In this document: positions 24,791 through 32,429 of the stretch, one piece after another
How positions within the stretch are numbered: the first letter of the stretch is position 1
Layout: every line of letters starts with the position of its first letter
Assembly (NCBI GenBank): GCA_020854055.1
Contig: JADZGD010000044.1
Span: 124,001 to 188,000 of the forward strand
DNA from: Bryobacterales bacterium
Lineage (GTDB): Bacteria; Acidobacteriota; Terriglobia; Bryobacterales; Bryobacteraceae
DNA length: 64,000 bases
Reading direction: 5' to 3'
Translations under genes and position numbers: made by a program
The notes under the pieces: model-generated
Told to the model about the DNA's origin: nothing
What the model saw: only the letters and a program-made list of their open reading frames with translations
Databases searched by the model: none

Positions 24791-25915
24791 ATGAGACTGA
24801 AATCCTATTTCGCCAACACCGTCGAATCGGCGCTGAGCCTGGCACGGCGGGAACTGGGGCCCGAAGCGCTGCTGATGAAATCCGGACCGGCGATGCCCGA
24901 AGCCCGCTACCTGGGAGCTTATGAGGTTGTCTTCGCGGCTCCGGAGTCAGCGCCCGAGGCCGAGCCTCCCGCCGAACCGGCGCGCACCGGGCCTGGCTTA
25001 CCGCCGGCCTTCGACAAGCTGATGCATGATGTCGCCGACCTGCGCCGGCAACTGGAGCGAACCACCAGCGCCGTGTCGCGCGCGAGCCACTATCCAGCGG
25101 CGCTGGCAACTTCCAACCCGGCCGCCGGACAGATCATCACCCAGCTTCAGGAAGCCGGAGTCTCCCCGGCAGCCGCACTCCGCATCGCGGACCGCGTACT
25201 TGGCGAGACTCAGAATCCGCCTTGCGAAGCTGACGAGGCCGTTGCCGCCGCGATTCCGGTATCGGCCGGCATCCGTACCAACCGCTCCGGCCGCCGCGTG
25301 GTGGCAATGGTGGGGCCTCCGGGAGCGGGCAAAACCACCATGCTGGTGAAGCTTGCCGTGACCCAGGCCCTAGGCTGCCGGCGCCCGGCACAGATTCTCA
25401 CCGCCGATCTTTACCGCATCGCCGCCGCCGAGCAGCTTCGCTCTTATGCGGCCATTCTCGGCGTCGGATTTGCCACCGCGGAAACCGCCGTATTGCTTTC
25501 GCAGCAACTGGAGGAGCACCGGCAAAAGGACCTTATTCTCATCGACACTGCGGGATACGGCGCGCGTGAAATGGACGCCGCTCCGGATCTGGCTGAATTT
25601 TTTGCCGCTCACCGGGAAATTGACGTGCACCTGGTTCTATCGTCAACCACGAAAACCGCCGATCTATTAGCTGCGGCCGATCGCTATGCCATATTCGGGC
25701 CGTCCAAGCTGGTGCTCACCCGCTGCGACGAGACTGAATCGTTCGGCCCGATCATTGATCTCTGCTTCCACACCGGCTTGCCGGTCTCCTTCCTCGGGAC
25801 CGGCCAGCAGATTCCGGAAGACATCGAGCCTGCCGACAGTCTCCAACTCGCCCGGCGGATACTTCGAGGCAAGGTTCAAAAGGAATTGGAACAAGGCGCA
25901 TGGGTAGCAGCCTGA
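24791..25915 (+). CDS. flhF: Flagellar biosynthesis GTPase FlhF
   Basis: 374 residues, an SRP-family GTPase that sets the site and number of flagella. A B-domain start (MRLKSYFANTVESALSLARRELGPEALLMKS) and an N-domain lead to the P-loop GPPGAGKTT (175-183), TADLYRIAAAEQLRSYA (G2/I-box region), DTAG (252-255) and TRCDE (310-314). It probably acts at the cytoplasmic membrane near the nascent basal body. The usual partner flhG (MinD-like) does not follow; fliA comes next, so flhG may be lost or elsewhere. Confidence 0.93.
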   Translation: MRLKSYFANTVESALSLARRELGPEALLMKSGPAMPEARYLGAYEVVFAAPESAPEAEPPAEPARTGPGLPPAFDKLMHDVADLRRQLERTTSAVSRASHYPAALATSNPAAGQIITQLQEAGVSPAAALRIADRVLGETQNPPCEADEAVAAAIPVSAGIRTNRSGRRVVAMVGPPGAGKTTMLVKLAVTQALGCRRPAQILTADLYRIAAAEQLRSYAAILGVGFATAETAVLLSQQLEEHRQKDLILIDTAGYGAREMDAAPDLAEFFAAHREIDVHLVLSSTTKTADLLAAADRYAIFGPSKLVLTRCDETESFGPIIDLCFHTGLPVSFLGTGQQIPEDIEPADSLQLARRILRGKVQKELEQGAWVAA

Positions 25916-25937
25916 GGGCTGCACGTCCGCCCAAGGA

Positions 25938-26708
25938 ATGCTGGTTCGCATGATGCATCCATATCAGGTCAGTGCCACCACGGCTTGCGCCGATGAGCGC
26001 GAACGGTTGATTCTGGAACACCTGCCGCAAGTGCGGCTGATTGCCCGGCGCATTCACGAGCGCCTGCCGGAGAGCGTGAGCCTCGACGACCTGGTATCGA
26101 CCGGGATTGTCGGGCTTATTGCCGCGATCGACCACTTTGATCCGGCGCACAGCGTCAAGCTCAAAACCTATGCCGAGTACAAGATCCGGGGTGCAATTCT
26201 CGACAGCCTCCGCGGTCTTGATTGGGCGCCGCGCCAGCAGCGCAAACGCACCAAGCAGATTGAAGCGGCCATCGCGTCGGCCGAGCAGCGGCTGCACCGC
26301 ACCCCGTCCGAAGACGAAATCGCCGTCGAACTGGGCCTGGGGATCGAGGAGTACCACAACTGGCTGATCGACATCCGCGGCATCAACCTCGGCAGCCTCG
26401 ACTGCGCCAGCGGCGGCGAAGAGGGCTACAACCTGCTCAAATATGTCGCCGACAGCGATGAGAAACTACCTTCGAACCTGATGGAACGGTCCGAACTGGA
26501 GAAACTTCTGGCGCGGGCGATCGGGAAGATGCCGGAGGTTGAACGCACCGTGCTGAGCCTGTACTACTACGAGGAATTGACCCTGCGCGAAATCTCGCGA
26601 GTCGTCGGCCTGCATGAATCGCGTGTCTCGCAACTGAAGTCACAGGCGATTCTGCGGTTGCGGTCTTACCTGCAAAAGTACTGGCCTGGACCGAGACAGG
26701 AATTCTGA
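25938..26708 (+). CDS. fliA: RNA polymerase sigma factor for flagellar genes (FliA/WhiG)
   Basis: Up to 256 residues; ATG 25938 touches AAGGA, while ATG codons at 25950 and 25953 lie 12-15 nt away, so the start is uncertain by 4-5 residues. Region 2 (LIARRIHERLPESVSLDDLVSTGIVGLIAAIDHFDP, LKTYAEYKIRGAILDSLRGLDWAPR), region 3 (TPSEDEIAVELGLG) and region 4 (EELTLREISRVVGLHESRVSQLKSQAILRLR) are all present. Directs late flagellar and chemotaxis transcription; a fitting promoter precedes flaG. No anti-sigma flgM is in the window. Start-to-stop gap to the next gene is 4 nt. Confidence 0.93.
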   Translation: MLVRMMHPYQVSATTACADERERLILEHLPQVRLIARRIHERLPESVSLDDLVSTGIVGLIAAIDHFDPAHSVKLKTYAEYKIRGAILDSLRGLDWAPRQQRKRTKQIEAAIASAEQRLHRTPSEDEIAVELGLGIEEYHNWLIDIRGINLGSLDCASGGEEGYNLLKYVADSDEKLPSNLMERSELEKLLARAIGKMPEVERTVLSLYYYEELTLREISRVVGLHESRVSQLKSQAILRLRSYLQKYWPGPRQEF

Positions 26709-26712
26709 CGCC

Positions 26713-27546
26713 ATGTCCATCGGTCAGGAGTTGGAACAGTGGCTTGGAGAAGACCTGGCAACCCGGCTGCGGCAGGCCATCGAATCGATGACTGGCGAGC
26801 CGCCCGAAGTCGATGTCCGCCCAGCCGCCCGAGCCGAAGCGGCGCTATTCTGGTTGGCATTTCAGCTTTCGGCCGGCGCCGGCGCCACCATTTGCGCCGG
26901 CGCCCCGGAAGCGGCCTGGTCGGCGATTGGACGCAGGGTGTTGAGTTCGGCCGGTGTGGGTCAGCCCGAGGAGGCCGACCTGCGGAGCACCTATCAGGAG
27001 ATTCTCACGCAGGCTCTCTCCTCGCATGCTCAGGCGATCGGCGCCCGGCTGAAGCGGGAAGTAACCTGCGAACCGGCGTCGATGGGGACTCCCTGCAAGG
27101 GTGGTCTCGCCTTAGAGCTCATTATCCGGGCCGGAGACGAGACGCTCCCTCCAGTGCAAGTTGTATTTTCGGATCCGCTGCTCTCTGTCCTTAATCCGGA
27201 AGTACCGGTCGCCTCGCCGTCATGCGCTTTGAGCGACTCGGGAGACCGGATTACGCAGGCCGACCTTCCGTCATCGGTTACCAATTCGCGAACGCTCGAA
27301 CTGCTACTCGAGGTGGAGCTTCCCGTGAGCGTCTCTTTCGGCCGGGCGCAACTTCCGCTGAAGGATGTCCTCAAGCTCACTTCCGGCTCGATTGTCGAAC
27401 TGAACCGCTCGGTCTCCGAGCCGGTGGAGATCATTGTCAATAACTGTGTCATCGCGCGGGGTGAGGTTGTCGTTCTTGAAGGAAACTACGGAGTGAGAAT
27501 CCACCACATCATCAGCCGCCAGGAGCGGCTGCGAACGTTGAACTAA
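26713..27546 (+). CDS. FliN/FliY-like switch protein with long N-terminal domain
   Basis: 277 residues. The C-terminus (about 197-270: LLLEVELPVSVSFGRAQLPLKDVLKLTSGSIVELNRSVSEPVEIIVNNCVIARGEVVVLEGNYGVRI) is a SpoA/FliN domain. The first 190 residues are soluble, Ala-rich and not recognised with certainty; position and size suggest a FliY- or FliM-like middle domain, but no CheC phosphatase motif is visible. It probably sits in the C-ring or binds FliH. This is the second SpoA protein of the cluster, and fliM is missing from the window, so it might take over part of FliM's role (inference). Confidence 0.8.
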   Translation: MSIGQELEQWLGEDLATRLRQAIESMTGEPPEVDVRPAARAEAALFWLAFQLSAGAGATICAGAPEAAWSAIGRRVLSSAGVGQPEEADLRSTYQEILTQALSSHAQAIGARLKREVTCEPASMGTPCKGGLALELIIRAGDETLPPVQVVFSDPLLSVLNPEVPVASPSCALSDSGDRITQADLPSSVTNSRTLELLLEVELPVSVSFGRAQLPLKDVLKLTSGSIVELNRSVSEPVEIIVNNCVIARGEVVVLEGNYGVRIHHIISRQERLRTLN

Positions 27547-27552
27547 GCCACT

Positions 27553-28026
27553 ATGCGACCCGAATTGATTTTACAGCCCTTGTTCTACTACCTGATGCTG
27601 GCCGCCGGCATGGGAGTTTGTCTCTACCTGTTTCTCGCCACCAAGAGGCAGTTACACGCAGTGAGCCTGGCTTCCGGGCGGCAGATGGAACAACTGAGCG
27701 CAACCGTCACCAGCCTCGAACAGCAGTTAGCGGCAATGGACTCAAAGCTGAAGGAAGCCCAGGAAGGATTGTCGCTGATGGTCGCTCCAAAACCCACGCC
27801 CTCCGGGTTGAACCTGAACCGGCGCAGCCAGGCGCTGCGGATGGCAAGGCGTGGCGACCGCGCCGACCAGATCGCCGCCGCCCTACAGATTCCTCACACC
27901 GAAGTGGCCTTGTTGCTGAAGGTTCACCGCGTGATGGCGGAAACCATACCCTTAAAGGCCGAAACTCCAATCATCGCCCCAGCAGCTAACAATATGGCGG
28001 ATGTGGTTGGACCGCCCCGCCGCTGA
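27553..28026 (+). CDS. Membrane-anchored coiled-coil protein, DUF2802/SwrB-like
   Basis: 157 residues: a single transmembrane helix at about 10-28, a coiled coil at about 37-75 (MEQLSATVTSLEQQLAAMDSKLKEAQE), then a basic helical segment LNRRSQALRMARRGDRADQIAAALQIPHTEVALLLKVHR that looks like a helix-turn-helix of the DUF2802/DUF6115 type. Similar architecture and position (last gene of the fli operon after sigma FliA) are found in SwrB of Bacillus, which promotes basal-body maturation. Functional assignment is inference. The last 75 nt overlap the 3' end of the opposing PDZ gene. Confidence 0.7.
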   Translation: MRPELILQPLFYYLMLAAGMGVCLYLFLATKRQLHAVSLASGRQMEQLSATVTSLEQQLAAMDSKLKEAQEGLSLMVAPKPTPSGLNLNRRSQALRMARRGDRADQIAAALQIPHTEVALLLKVHRVMAETIPLKAETPIIAPAANNMADVVGPPRR

Positions 28027-28899
28027 TCCGCTCTCCGCCCCTTCGTCCATCGAGACCGTAACCGTCATCTGCTTGCGTTCGCGCATCAGTTCCACCGGAA
28101 ACTCCCGCGGCGTGGGCATCGCAATCAGGGCGAGCGTGATCGCGCGGGGAGTACCCACCGGGGTGGGACCGATGCGCACGATCACGTCGCCCGCGCGCAG
28201 GCCTGCTTTCGCGGCCGGTGTGCCACCGTTCACCGCGCGCACCAGTACTCCTTCCTTGACTCCAAAGAACGCAGCCAGTTGCGAATCGACACGCTCGGCC
28301 TCGATGCCCAGAATGCCACTTCTCCAGGTGAGCAGCGCACGTGGAGTGTCTGGCAGCCGAAACAGCGGCACCTGGACGTCGGCCATGCGGAGCGGCGGCT
28401 TGAAAGGTGGGCGCCGGGCAGTGGTGATCTCTATCGTCTGTGTGCCTCCGTGCCGGTCTATCTGCAGCTTCACGTGGCGGCCGGCGGGGGTTTCCCGCAC
28501 CATGCGTACGAACTGCTCAACCCCTTCCACGCGCTGGCCGTTGTAGCTCAGCACGACATCGCCGCGCTCCACTCCGCTTCTGGCGGCTGGTCCGTCAGGC
28601 ACCAGACTGGTGATCTCCACACCGAACTCTCCGTCGAGATTCAGCGCTTGCGCCCGGCTGGAGTCGATCTCGCGCACGCCCAGGCCGAGGTAACTACCCG
28701 AGAGATAGCCCATGGCAACCGGCGCGGCAACAGTCTTCGAAGCCACGACAGGTGCTTGGCGGGGCGGGGCGGGCCGAGGCGGCCCGCTCGATGGCTCCTG
28801 GCCTGCCGATACCATTCCACCCGCAATCCACAGGCCCAGTATCACCGCCCGCCACCCGGATCCTCTCAAACGACAGCGCCCACATTCGATCCAGTTCAT
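27952..28899 (-). CDS. Exported protein with two PDZ domains
   Basis: 315 residues from ATG 28899; a GTG at 29004 in the same frame would add 35 residues before the export signal. A basic N-terminus and hydrophobic helix (WRAVILGLWIAGGMVSA) act as signal peptide or anchor. PDZ 1 spans about 68-160 (YLGLGVREID ... GPAARSGVERGDVVLSYNGQRVEG), PDZ 2 about 195-284 (GILGIEAERV ... GTPAAKAGLRAGDVIVRIGPTPVG). No protease catalytic domain is present. Last gene of the ECF sigma operon, so it likely works in envelope sensing or quality control. About 25 C-terminal residues overlap the opposing gene and are probably run-on. Confidence 0.85.
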   Translation of the reverse strand: MNWIECGRCRLRGSGWRAVILGLWIAGGMVSAGQEPSSGPPRPAPPRQAPVVASKTVAAPVAMGYLSGSYLGLGVREIDSSRAQALNLDGEFGVEITSLVPDGPAARSGVERGDVVLSYNGQRVEGVEQFVRMVRETPAGRHVKLQIDRHGGTQTIEITTARRPPFKPPLRMADVQVPLFRLPDTPRALLTWRSGILGIEAERVDSQLAAFFGVKEGVLVRAVNGGTPAAKAGLRAGDVIVRIGPTPVGTPRAITLALIAMPTPREFPVELMRERKQMTVTVSMDEGAESGSAAGRSNHIRHIVSCWGDDWSFGL

Positions 28900-29014
28900 T
28901 TCGTGCAACCTCACCGCCTCCGGCCCGGCCGGAACCGCTAACACCACACCGGGATTAGACGGGGCCGCCGCGTGAACGTCACGCCAGCCCCCCCCAGTGG
29001 CCACCGCCGGAACA

Positions 29015-29929
29015 TCAGAACGTACCCTCGGAGGCGTTCATGGCGCGTAGCGCCTGGCGGCTACGCATCCGGATATAACCGTTGTCTTCCTTTTGCAGCA
29101 ATTGCTGCAGAACCCCCACCACGTCGGGCTCGCGGCGCCGCATCAACAGATCCACCGCCTGGGTGCGCACGCCCGGGTTGTCGTCGTTCAACAGAACCTC
29201 GGTAAGCGTGCGCCGCGTCTCCGGCTCTTCTGCATACGGTTTCAACCCTTCGATGGCCTTCAGCCGGACGCCGGCATTCGGATCTTGCCGCAGGGCATTG
29301 AGCAGCGCTTGACGCACCTCCCGGGTGTTGGAGTCCCGCCCCAGCGCGTTGATCGATTCCACGCGCACTCCCGGATCGGAGGGATCCCGTACGGCCGCCA
29401 GCAGGAGGCGGCGGATCGGTTCCTCGTCCAACCGGCCGTTGAGCACGCGCTGCCGCGTCTCTTCCACTACCAACTGAACGCGGCCGGAGTCCTCCGGCTC
29501 AATGTAACGGACGCGCGACTCCACCCGTTCCGCCTCCGTGGCCCGGTAACTGCCAGGAATCAGCAGCCTTGACGATCCGAACCCGATGGCCAGCAAAACA
29601 GCCGCCGCGGCGGGTTGCCACACCCAGCGCGGGATACCGCCCGGGTTCCACCACCCTGCCAGCCGCCGCCACACGGAAGCGCGCTTGCCCCCGGTTCGCG
29701 GTTCCTGCCGGATCCGCGCCATCAGTTCTTGCCGGCAACCGGCCAAAAGGGCAGCCGGAGGCGTCAACGCGGCCCGGTCCAGGGCGCGGTGCCAGATCGT
29801 CTGGCGAACGACTTCACTGCGGCAGCCGGCGCAGCTCTCCAGGTGCGTCTCGACGGCCTCCTCCTCGTCGAACAGCAGTTCGCCGTAAAGAAACAATGGG
29901 ATCAGGCTCTTGGCTTGCTCGCAGTTCAT
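29015..29929 (-). CDS. Membrane anti-sigma factor with zinc finger and HEAT repeats
   Basis: 304 residues. Residues 1-40 form a zf-HC2 anti-sigma domain with the H-x3-C-x2-C motif (His29, Cys33, Cys36) and Cys3. A transmembrane helix spans about 102-124. Beyond it, about 170-295 consists of four HEAT-like repeats (RRLLLAAVRDPSDPGVRVESINALGR; VRQALLNALRQDPNAGVRLKAIEGL; RRTLTEVLLNDDNPGVRTQAVDLLM; VGVLQQLLQKEDNGYIRMRSRQALR). Predicted topology places the finger in the cytoplasm, holding the sigma factor, and the HEAT solenoid in the periplasm as sensor. Start overlaps the sigma gene stop (ATGA). Confidence 0.9.
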   Translation of the reverse strand: MNCEQAKSLIPLFLYGELLFDEEEAVETHLESCAGCRSEVVRQTIWHRALDRAALTPPAALLAGCRQELMARIRQEPRTGGKRASVWRRLAGWWNPGGIPRWVWQPAAAAVLLAIGFGSSRLLIPGSYRATEAERVESRVRYIEPEDSGRVQLVVEETRQRVLNGRLDEEPIRRLLLAAVRDPSDPGVRVESINALGRDSNTREVRQALLNALRQDPNAGVRLKAIEGLKPYAEEPETRRTLTEVLLNDDNPGVRTQAVDLLMRRREPDVVGVLQQLLQKEDNGYIRMRSRQALRAMNASEGTF

Positions 29930-30495
29930 AGGAAATCTCCCAGCGCGGCGCGCATCTTTCCGGTCGCTCGAAACAGGCAGTTCTTGGCGGCTTCCTCAGT
30001 GGTGCCCAGTTGGTCTCCGATCGCCCGTAGGCGCAGGCCCTGGTAGTGGCGCAGTTCAAAAACCAGCCGCTCCCGGGGGGTCAGGCCCGCTAGCGCACCC
30101 TCGATGCGGTCCCGCAGTTGAAGGCTTAGCAGCCGGCGCTGGGGGTCGCCCTCGGCGCGTTCCTCGGCCAGGCCATCGAAACGGTCCCAGCCGCCCGCGC
30201 CTTCCGCGGTGTGCGACTGCTCTTCCCGGCGCACCTTCCGCTTCCGTAACTGGTCCAGGCACAGGTTGCTGACAATCCGGTACAGCCAGGTCTGAAAGCT
30301 GCAATCGAAGCGGAACTGGTCCAGGTTGCGATAAACCCGCAGGAACGCTTCCTGGTACACGTCGTAGGCGTCTTCGGGCGAACGCAGCAGGTTCAATGAC
30401 AATCGCAGAACATTCTGGTCGTGCAGATGGACCAGCTCCTCGAACGCGGAGTCATCGCCCGCCTGTGCCGCCCTGATCAGCGCGGCTTCTTCCAT
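29926..30495 (-). CDS. ECF-type RNA polymerase sigma factor
   Basis: 189 residues from ATG 30495. Region 2 (AFEELVHLHDQNVLRLSLNLLRSPEDAYDVYQEAFLRVYRNLDQFRFDCSFQTWLYRIVSNLCLDQLRKRK) and region 4 (LAGLTPRERLVFELRHYQGLRLRAIGDQLGTTEEAAKNCLFRATGKMR) are both typical of RpoE-like ECF factors; region 3 and 1.1 are lacking, as expected. The stop overlaps the anti-sigma start, the classic coupled arrangement. A strong ECF-type promoter lies 41 nt upstream, implying autoregulation. Confidence 0.95.
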   Translation of the reverse strand: MEEAALIRAAQAGDDSAFEELVHLHDQNVLRLSLNLLRSPEDAYDVYQEAFLRVYRNLDQFRFDCSFQTWLYRIVSNLCLDQLRKRKVRREEQSHTAEGAGGWDRFDGLAEERAEGDPQRRLLSLQLRDRIEGALAGLTPRERLVFELRHYQGLRLRAIGDQLGTTEEAAKNCLFRATGKMRAALGDFL

Positions 30496-30535
30496 ATTCG
30501 GGATGGATCGAACAGTACCGGCCGCCAATGAAGCG

Positions 30536-30563
30536 TTAGACGGACTGGAGTGAAAAAGGTCCC
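30536..30563 (-). promoter_or_regulatory. ECF-type promoter of the sigma / anti-sigma / PDZ operon
   Basis: On the minus strand GGGACC (30563-30558) and GTCTAA (30541-30536) are separated by 16 nt. This is very near the RpoE-type consensus GGAAC-N16/17-GTCTAA. Location upstream of the ECF gene itself points to positive autoregulation. Confidence 0.72.
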
Positions 30564-30624
30564 GCCCGGTGTGCAAAAGCGCCGAACAAACACCGTTTGC
30601 AGCCTGCCGCCGGGGTCGGCGCCC

Positions 30625-32322
30625 CTACCTGGCCAGTTCGACTTCGATCTTTTTTTGAGCCGGATCGAGCGAGAGGATGCGGAAGGATCGAATCTGGCCG
30701 TTGCGCGCTTGCTCCTGGCCGGGCTGGTCCGGGTTGGAGCCCAGTTTCCAATGGGCCGAAAGCATTGCGGTCATCGAAGAGAGGTCCAACTTCTCCCGCC
30801 GCGCCTTGGTTTCACTCTTCTCTTCGGCCTGCAACCGGCAGTGGGCGTAGACTCCCTCGCCCAGTTCCACCTTCAGCCGCACCGGGGACGACTCCACTAC
30901 CCGCCCGTTGACCACCTCGCCAGGATGATGTCCGGCGATATATTCATCGGCGCTCGTCGGCTCCAACTGTTTCATTCCAAGCCGGATTCGCCGCCGCTCG
31001 CGGTCCACTTCAAGCACTTCGGCCTTGACCACCTGGCCCAGCTTGAGCATCTCGTTGGGATGTTCCAGACGCTTCTCCTGGCTGATATCGCCGATGTGGA
31101 TCATCCCCTCCACGCCCTCGGCCAGTTTCATGAAAGCGCCGAACTTCTGCAGGCTCACAATCGGACCCTCGGCCATCGCGCCCACTGGGAACTTCTCCAG
31201 CGCGTGCTCCCAAGGGTCGCCGAGCGCCTGCTTAAGGCCAAGCGAGATCCGCTTGTCACCCTGGTTAACGCCCAATACCACAACTTCCACCGTCTCGCCC
31301 GGTTGCACGATTTCCGACGGCTTGCGCTGCTTCTTGGACCAGGACAGTTCGGAGACGTGAATCAACCCTTCCACGCCCGGCTCCAGTTCCACAAAAGCGC
31401 CGAAGTCAGTGGTGCGGGAAACCGTGCCGCGAACCCGGTCGCCCACCTTATACCGGTCTGCCACCAGGCTCCACGGATCCGGTAAGAGCTGCTTCAGCCC
31501 CAGCGAAATCTTGCGCGTGCCGCGATTGATCTTGAGAATCCTGACATCCAGTTGATCGCCGGCCTTCAACATGTCCGATGGCTTGCTCACCCGGTGCCAG
31601 GCCATGTCGGCCACGTGCAGGAGGCCATCAAAGCCGCCCACGTCGATGAAGGCTCCGAAGTCCATCAGCGTCTTCACGGTGCCGTGAACCACCGCGCCCT
31701 CTTCCAGCGTCTGGAAGGCCTGCTCTTTGGCTTGCCGCTCCTCTTCCTGAAGCACCACCCGGCGATCCACAACCACGTTCTCTTCGGCGGTGTTCAGCTC
31801 GATGATCTTAACCTGGATCTCCTGGCCGACCAGTTTCTCCATCTCGACGGCATCGCGGGTGGCGGTTCGCGAAGCGGGTAGGAACGCCGGCACCCCGACA
31901 TCCACCCTCAGGCCGCCCTTCACCGCTTCGGTGACCGTGGCCGCAATCACCGCTTGGGAGGCGAAAGCCTGCTCCAATGAACTCCAGTCCTTCGGCCTCT
32001 CCACCACAATCAGCGACAGGTTGTAGTTGCCGCTACTATCGCGGCCGGTCACCATCACCTGAAGTTTGTCGCCAATCTTCAGTTCAGCGCCGCCCGGCGT
32101 CTTGCCCAGATCCGCGCTCGCCAGCACCCCATCCATCTTGCGGCCGATGTCGACGAAAACCGCTTCCGGGGTCACCGCAACGACCGTTCCGTCCAGCGCC
32201 TGGTTCTCGCCGCCCGCCCGGCGCTCCTGCTCGAACCGGGAGAGAATGTCGCCGAAGGACGTATCTTCCGCGGGCGTGGCCACGCCCTCGGAAGCCATGT
32301 CAAAGTTGTTCTGCTGATCCAT
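30625..32322 (-). CDS. rpsA: Ribosomal protein S1 homologue (six S1 domains)
   Basis: 565 residues, the length of a typical Gram-negative S1. Six OB-fold S1 modules occur near 40-107, 123-190, 206-277, 291-363, 377-448 and 460-560. Domains 3-5 are the most canonical (KTLMDFGAFIDVGGFDGLLHVADM; SRTTDFGAFVELEPGVEGLIHVSELSW; SLQKFGAFMKLAEGVEGMIHIGDIS) and the last is degenerate. S1 binds mRNA leaders on the 30S subunit. Monocistronic; a 16-bp inverted repeat (GAATGA/TCATTC arms, about 32332-32347) precedes the start. Confidence 0.93.
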   Translation of the reverse strand: MDQQNNFDMASEGVATPAEDTSFGDILSRFEQERRAGGENQALDGTVVAVTPEAVFVDIGRKMDGVLASADLGKTPGGAELKIGDKLQVMVTGRDSSGNYNLSLIVVERPKDWSSLEQAFASQAVIAATVTEAVKGGLRVDVGVPAFLPASRTATRDAVEMEKLVGQEIQVKIIELNTAEENVVVDRRVVLQEEERQAKEQAFQTLEEGAVVHGTVKTLMDFGAFIDVGGFDGLLHVADMAWHRVSKPSDMLKAGDQLDVRILKINRGTRKISLGLKQLLPDPWSLVADRYKVGDRVRGTVSRTTDFGAFVELEPGVEGLIHVSELSWSKKQRKPSEIVQPGETVEVVVLGVNQGDKRISLGLKQALGDPWEHALEKFPVGAMAEGPIVSLQKFGAFMKLAEGVEGMIHIGDISQEKRLEHPNEMLKLGQVVKAEVLEVDRERRRIRLGMKQLEPTSADEYIAGHHPGEVVNGRVVESSPVRLKVELGEGVYAHCRLQAEEKSETKARREKLDLSSMTAMLSAHWKLGSNPDQPGQEQARNGQIRSFRILSLDPAQKKIEVELAR

Positions 32323-32429
32323 TGAGAAAACCGGAATGAATTCTCATTCTGGCATATTCTCCGCTAAGATGGCAGCGGGGAGGCGGCATTGTTAGAAGCG
32401 CGTTTGCCGGCCTTCCAGGGACGCCTCCG

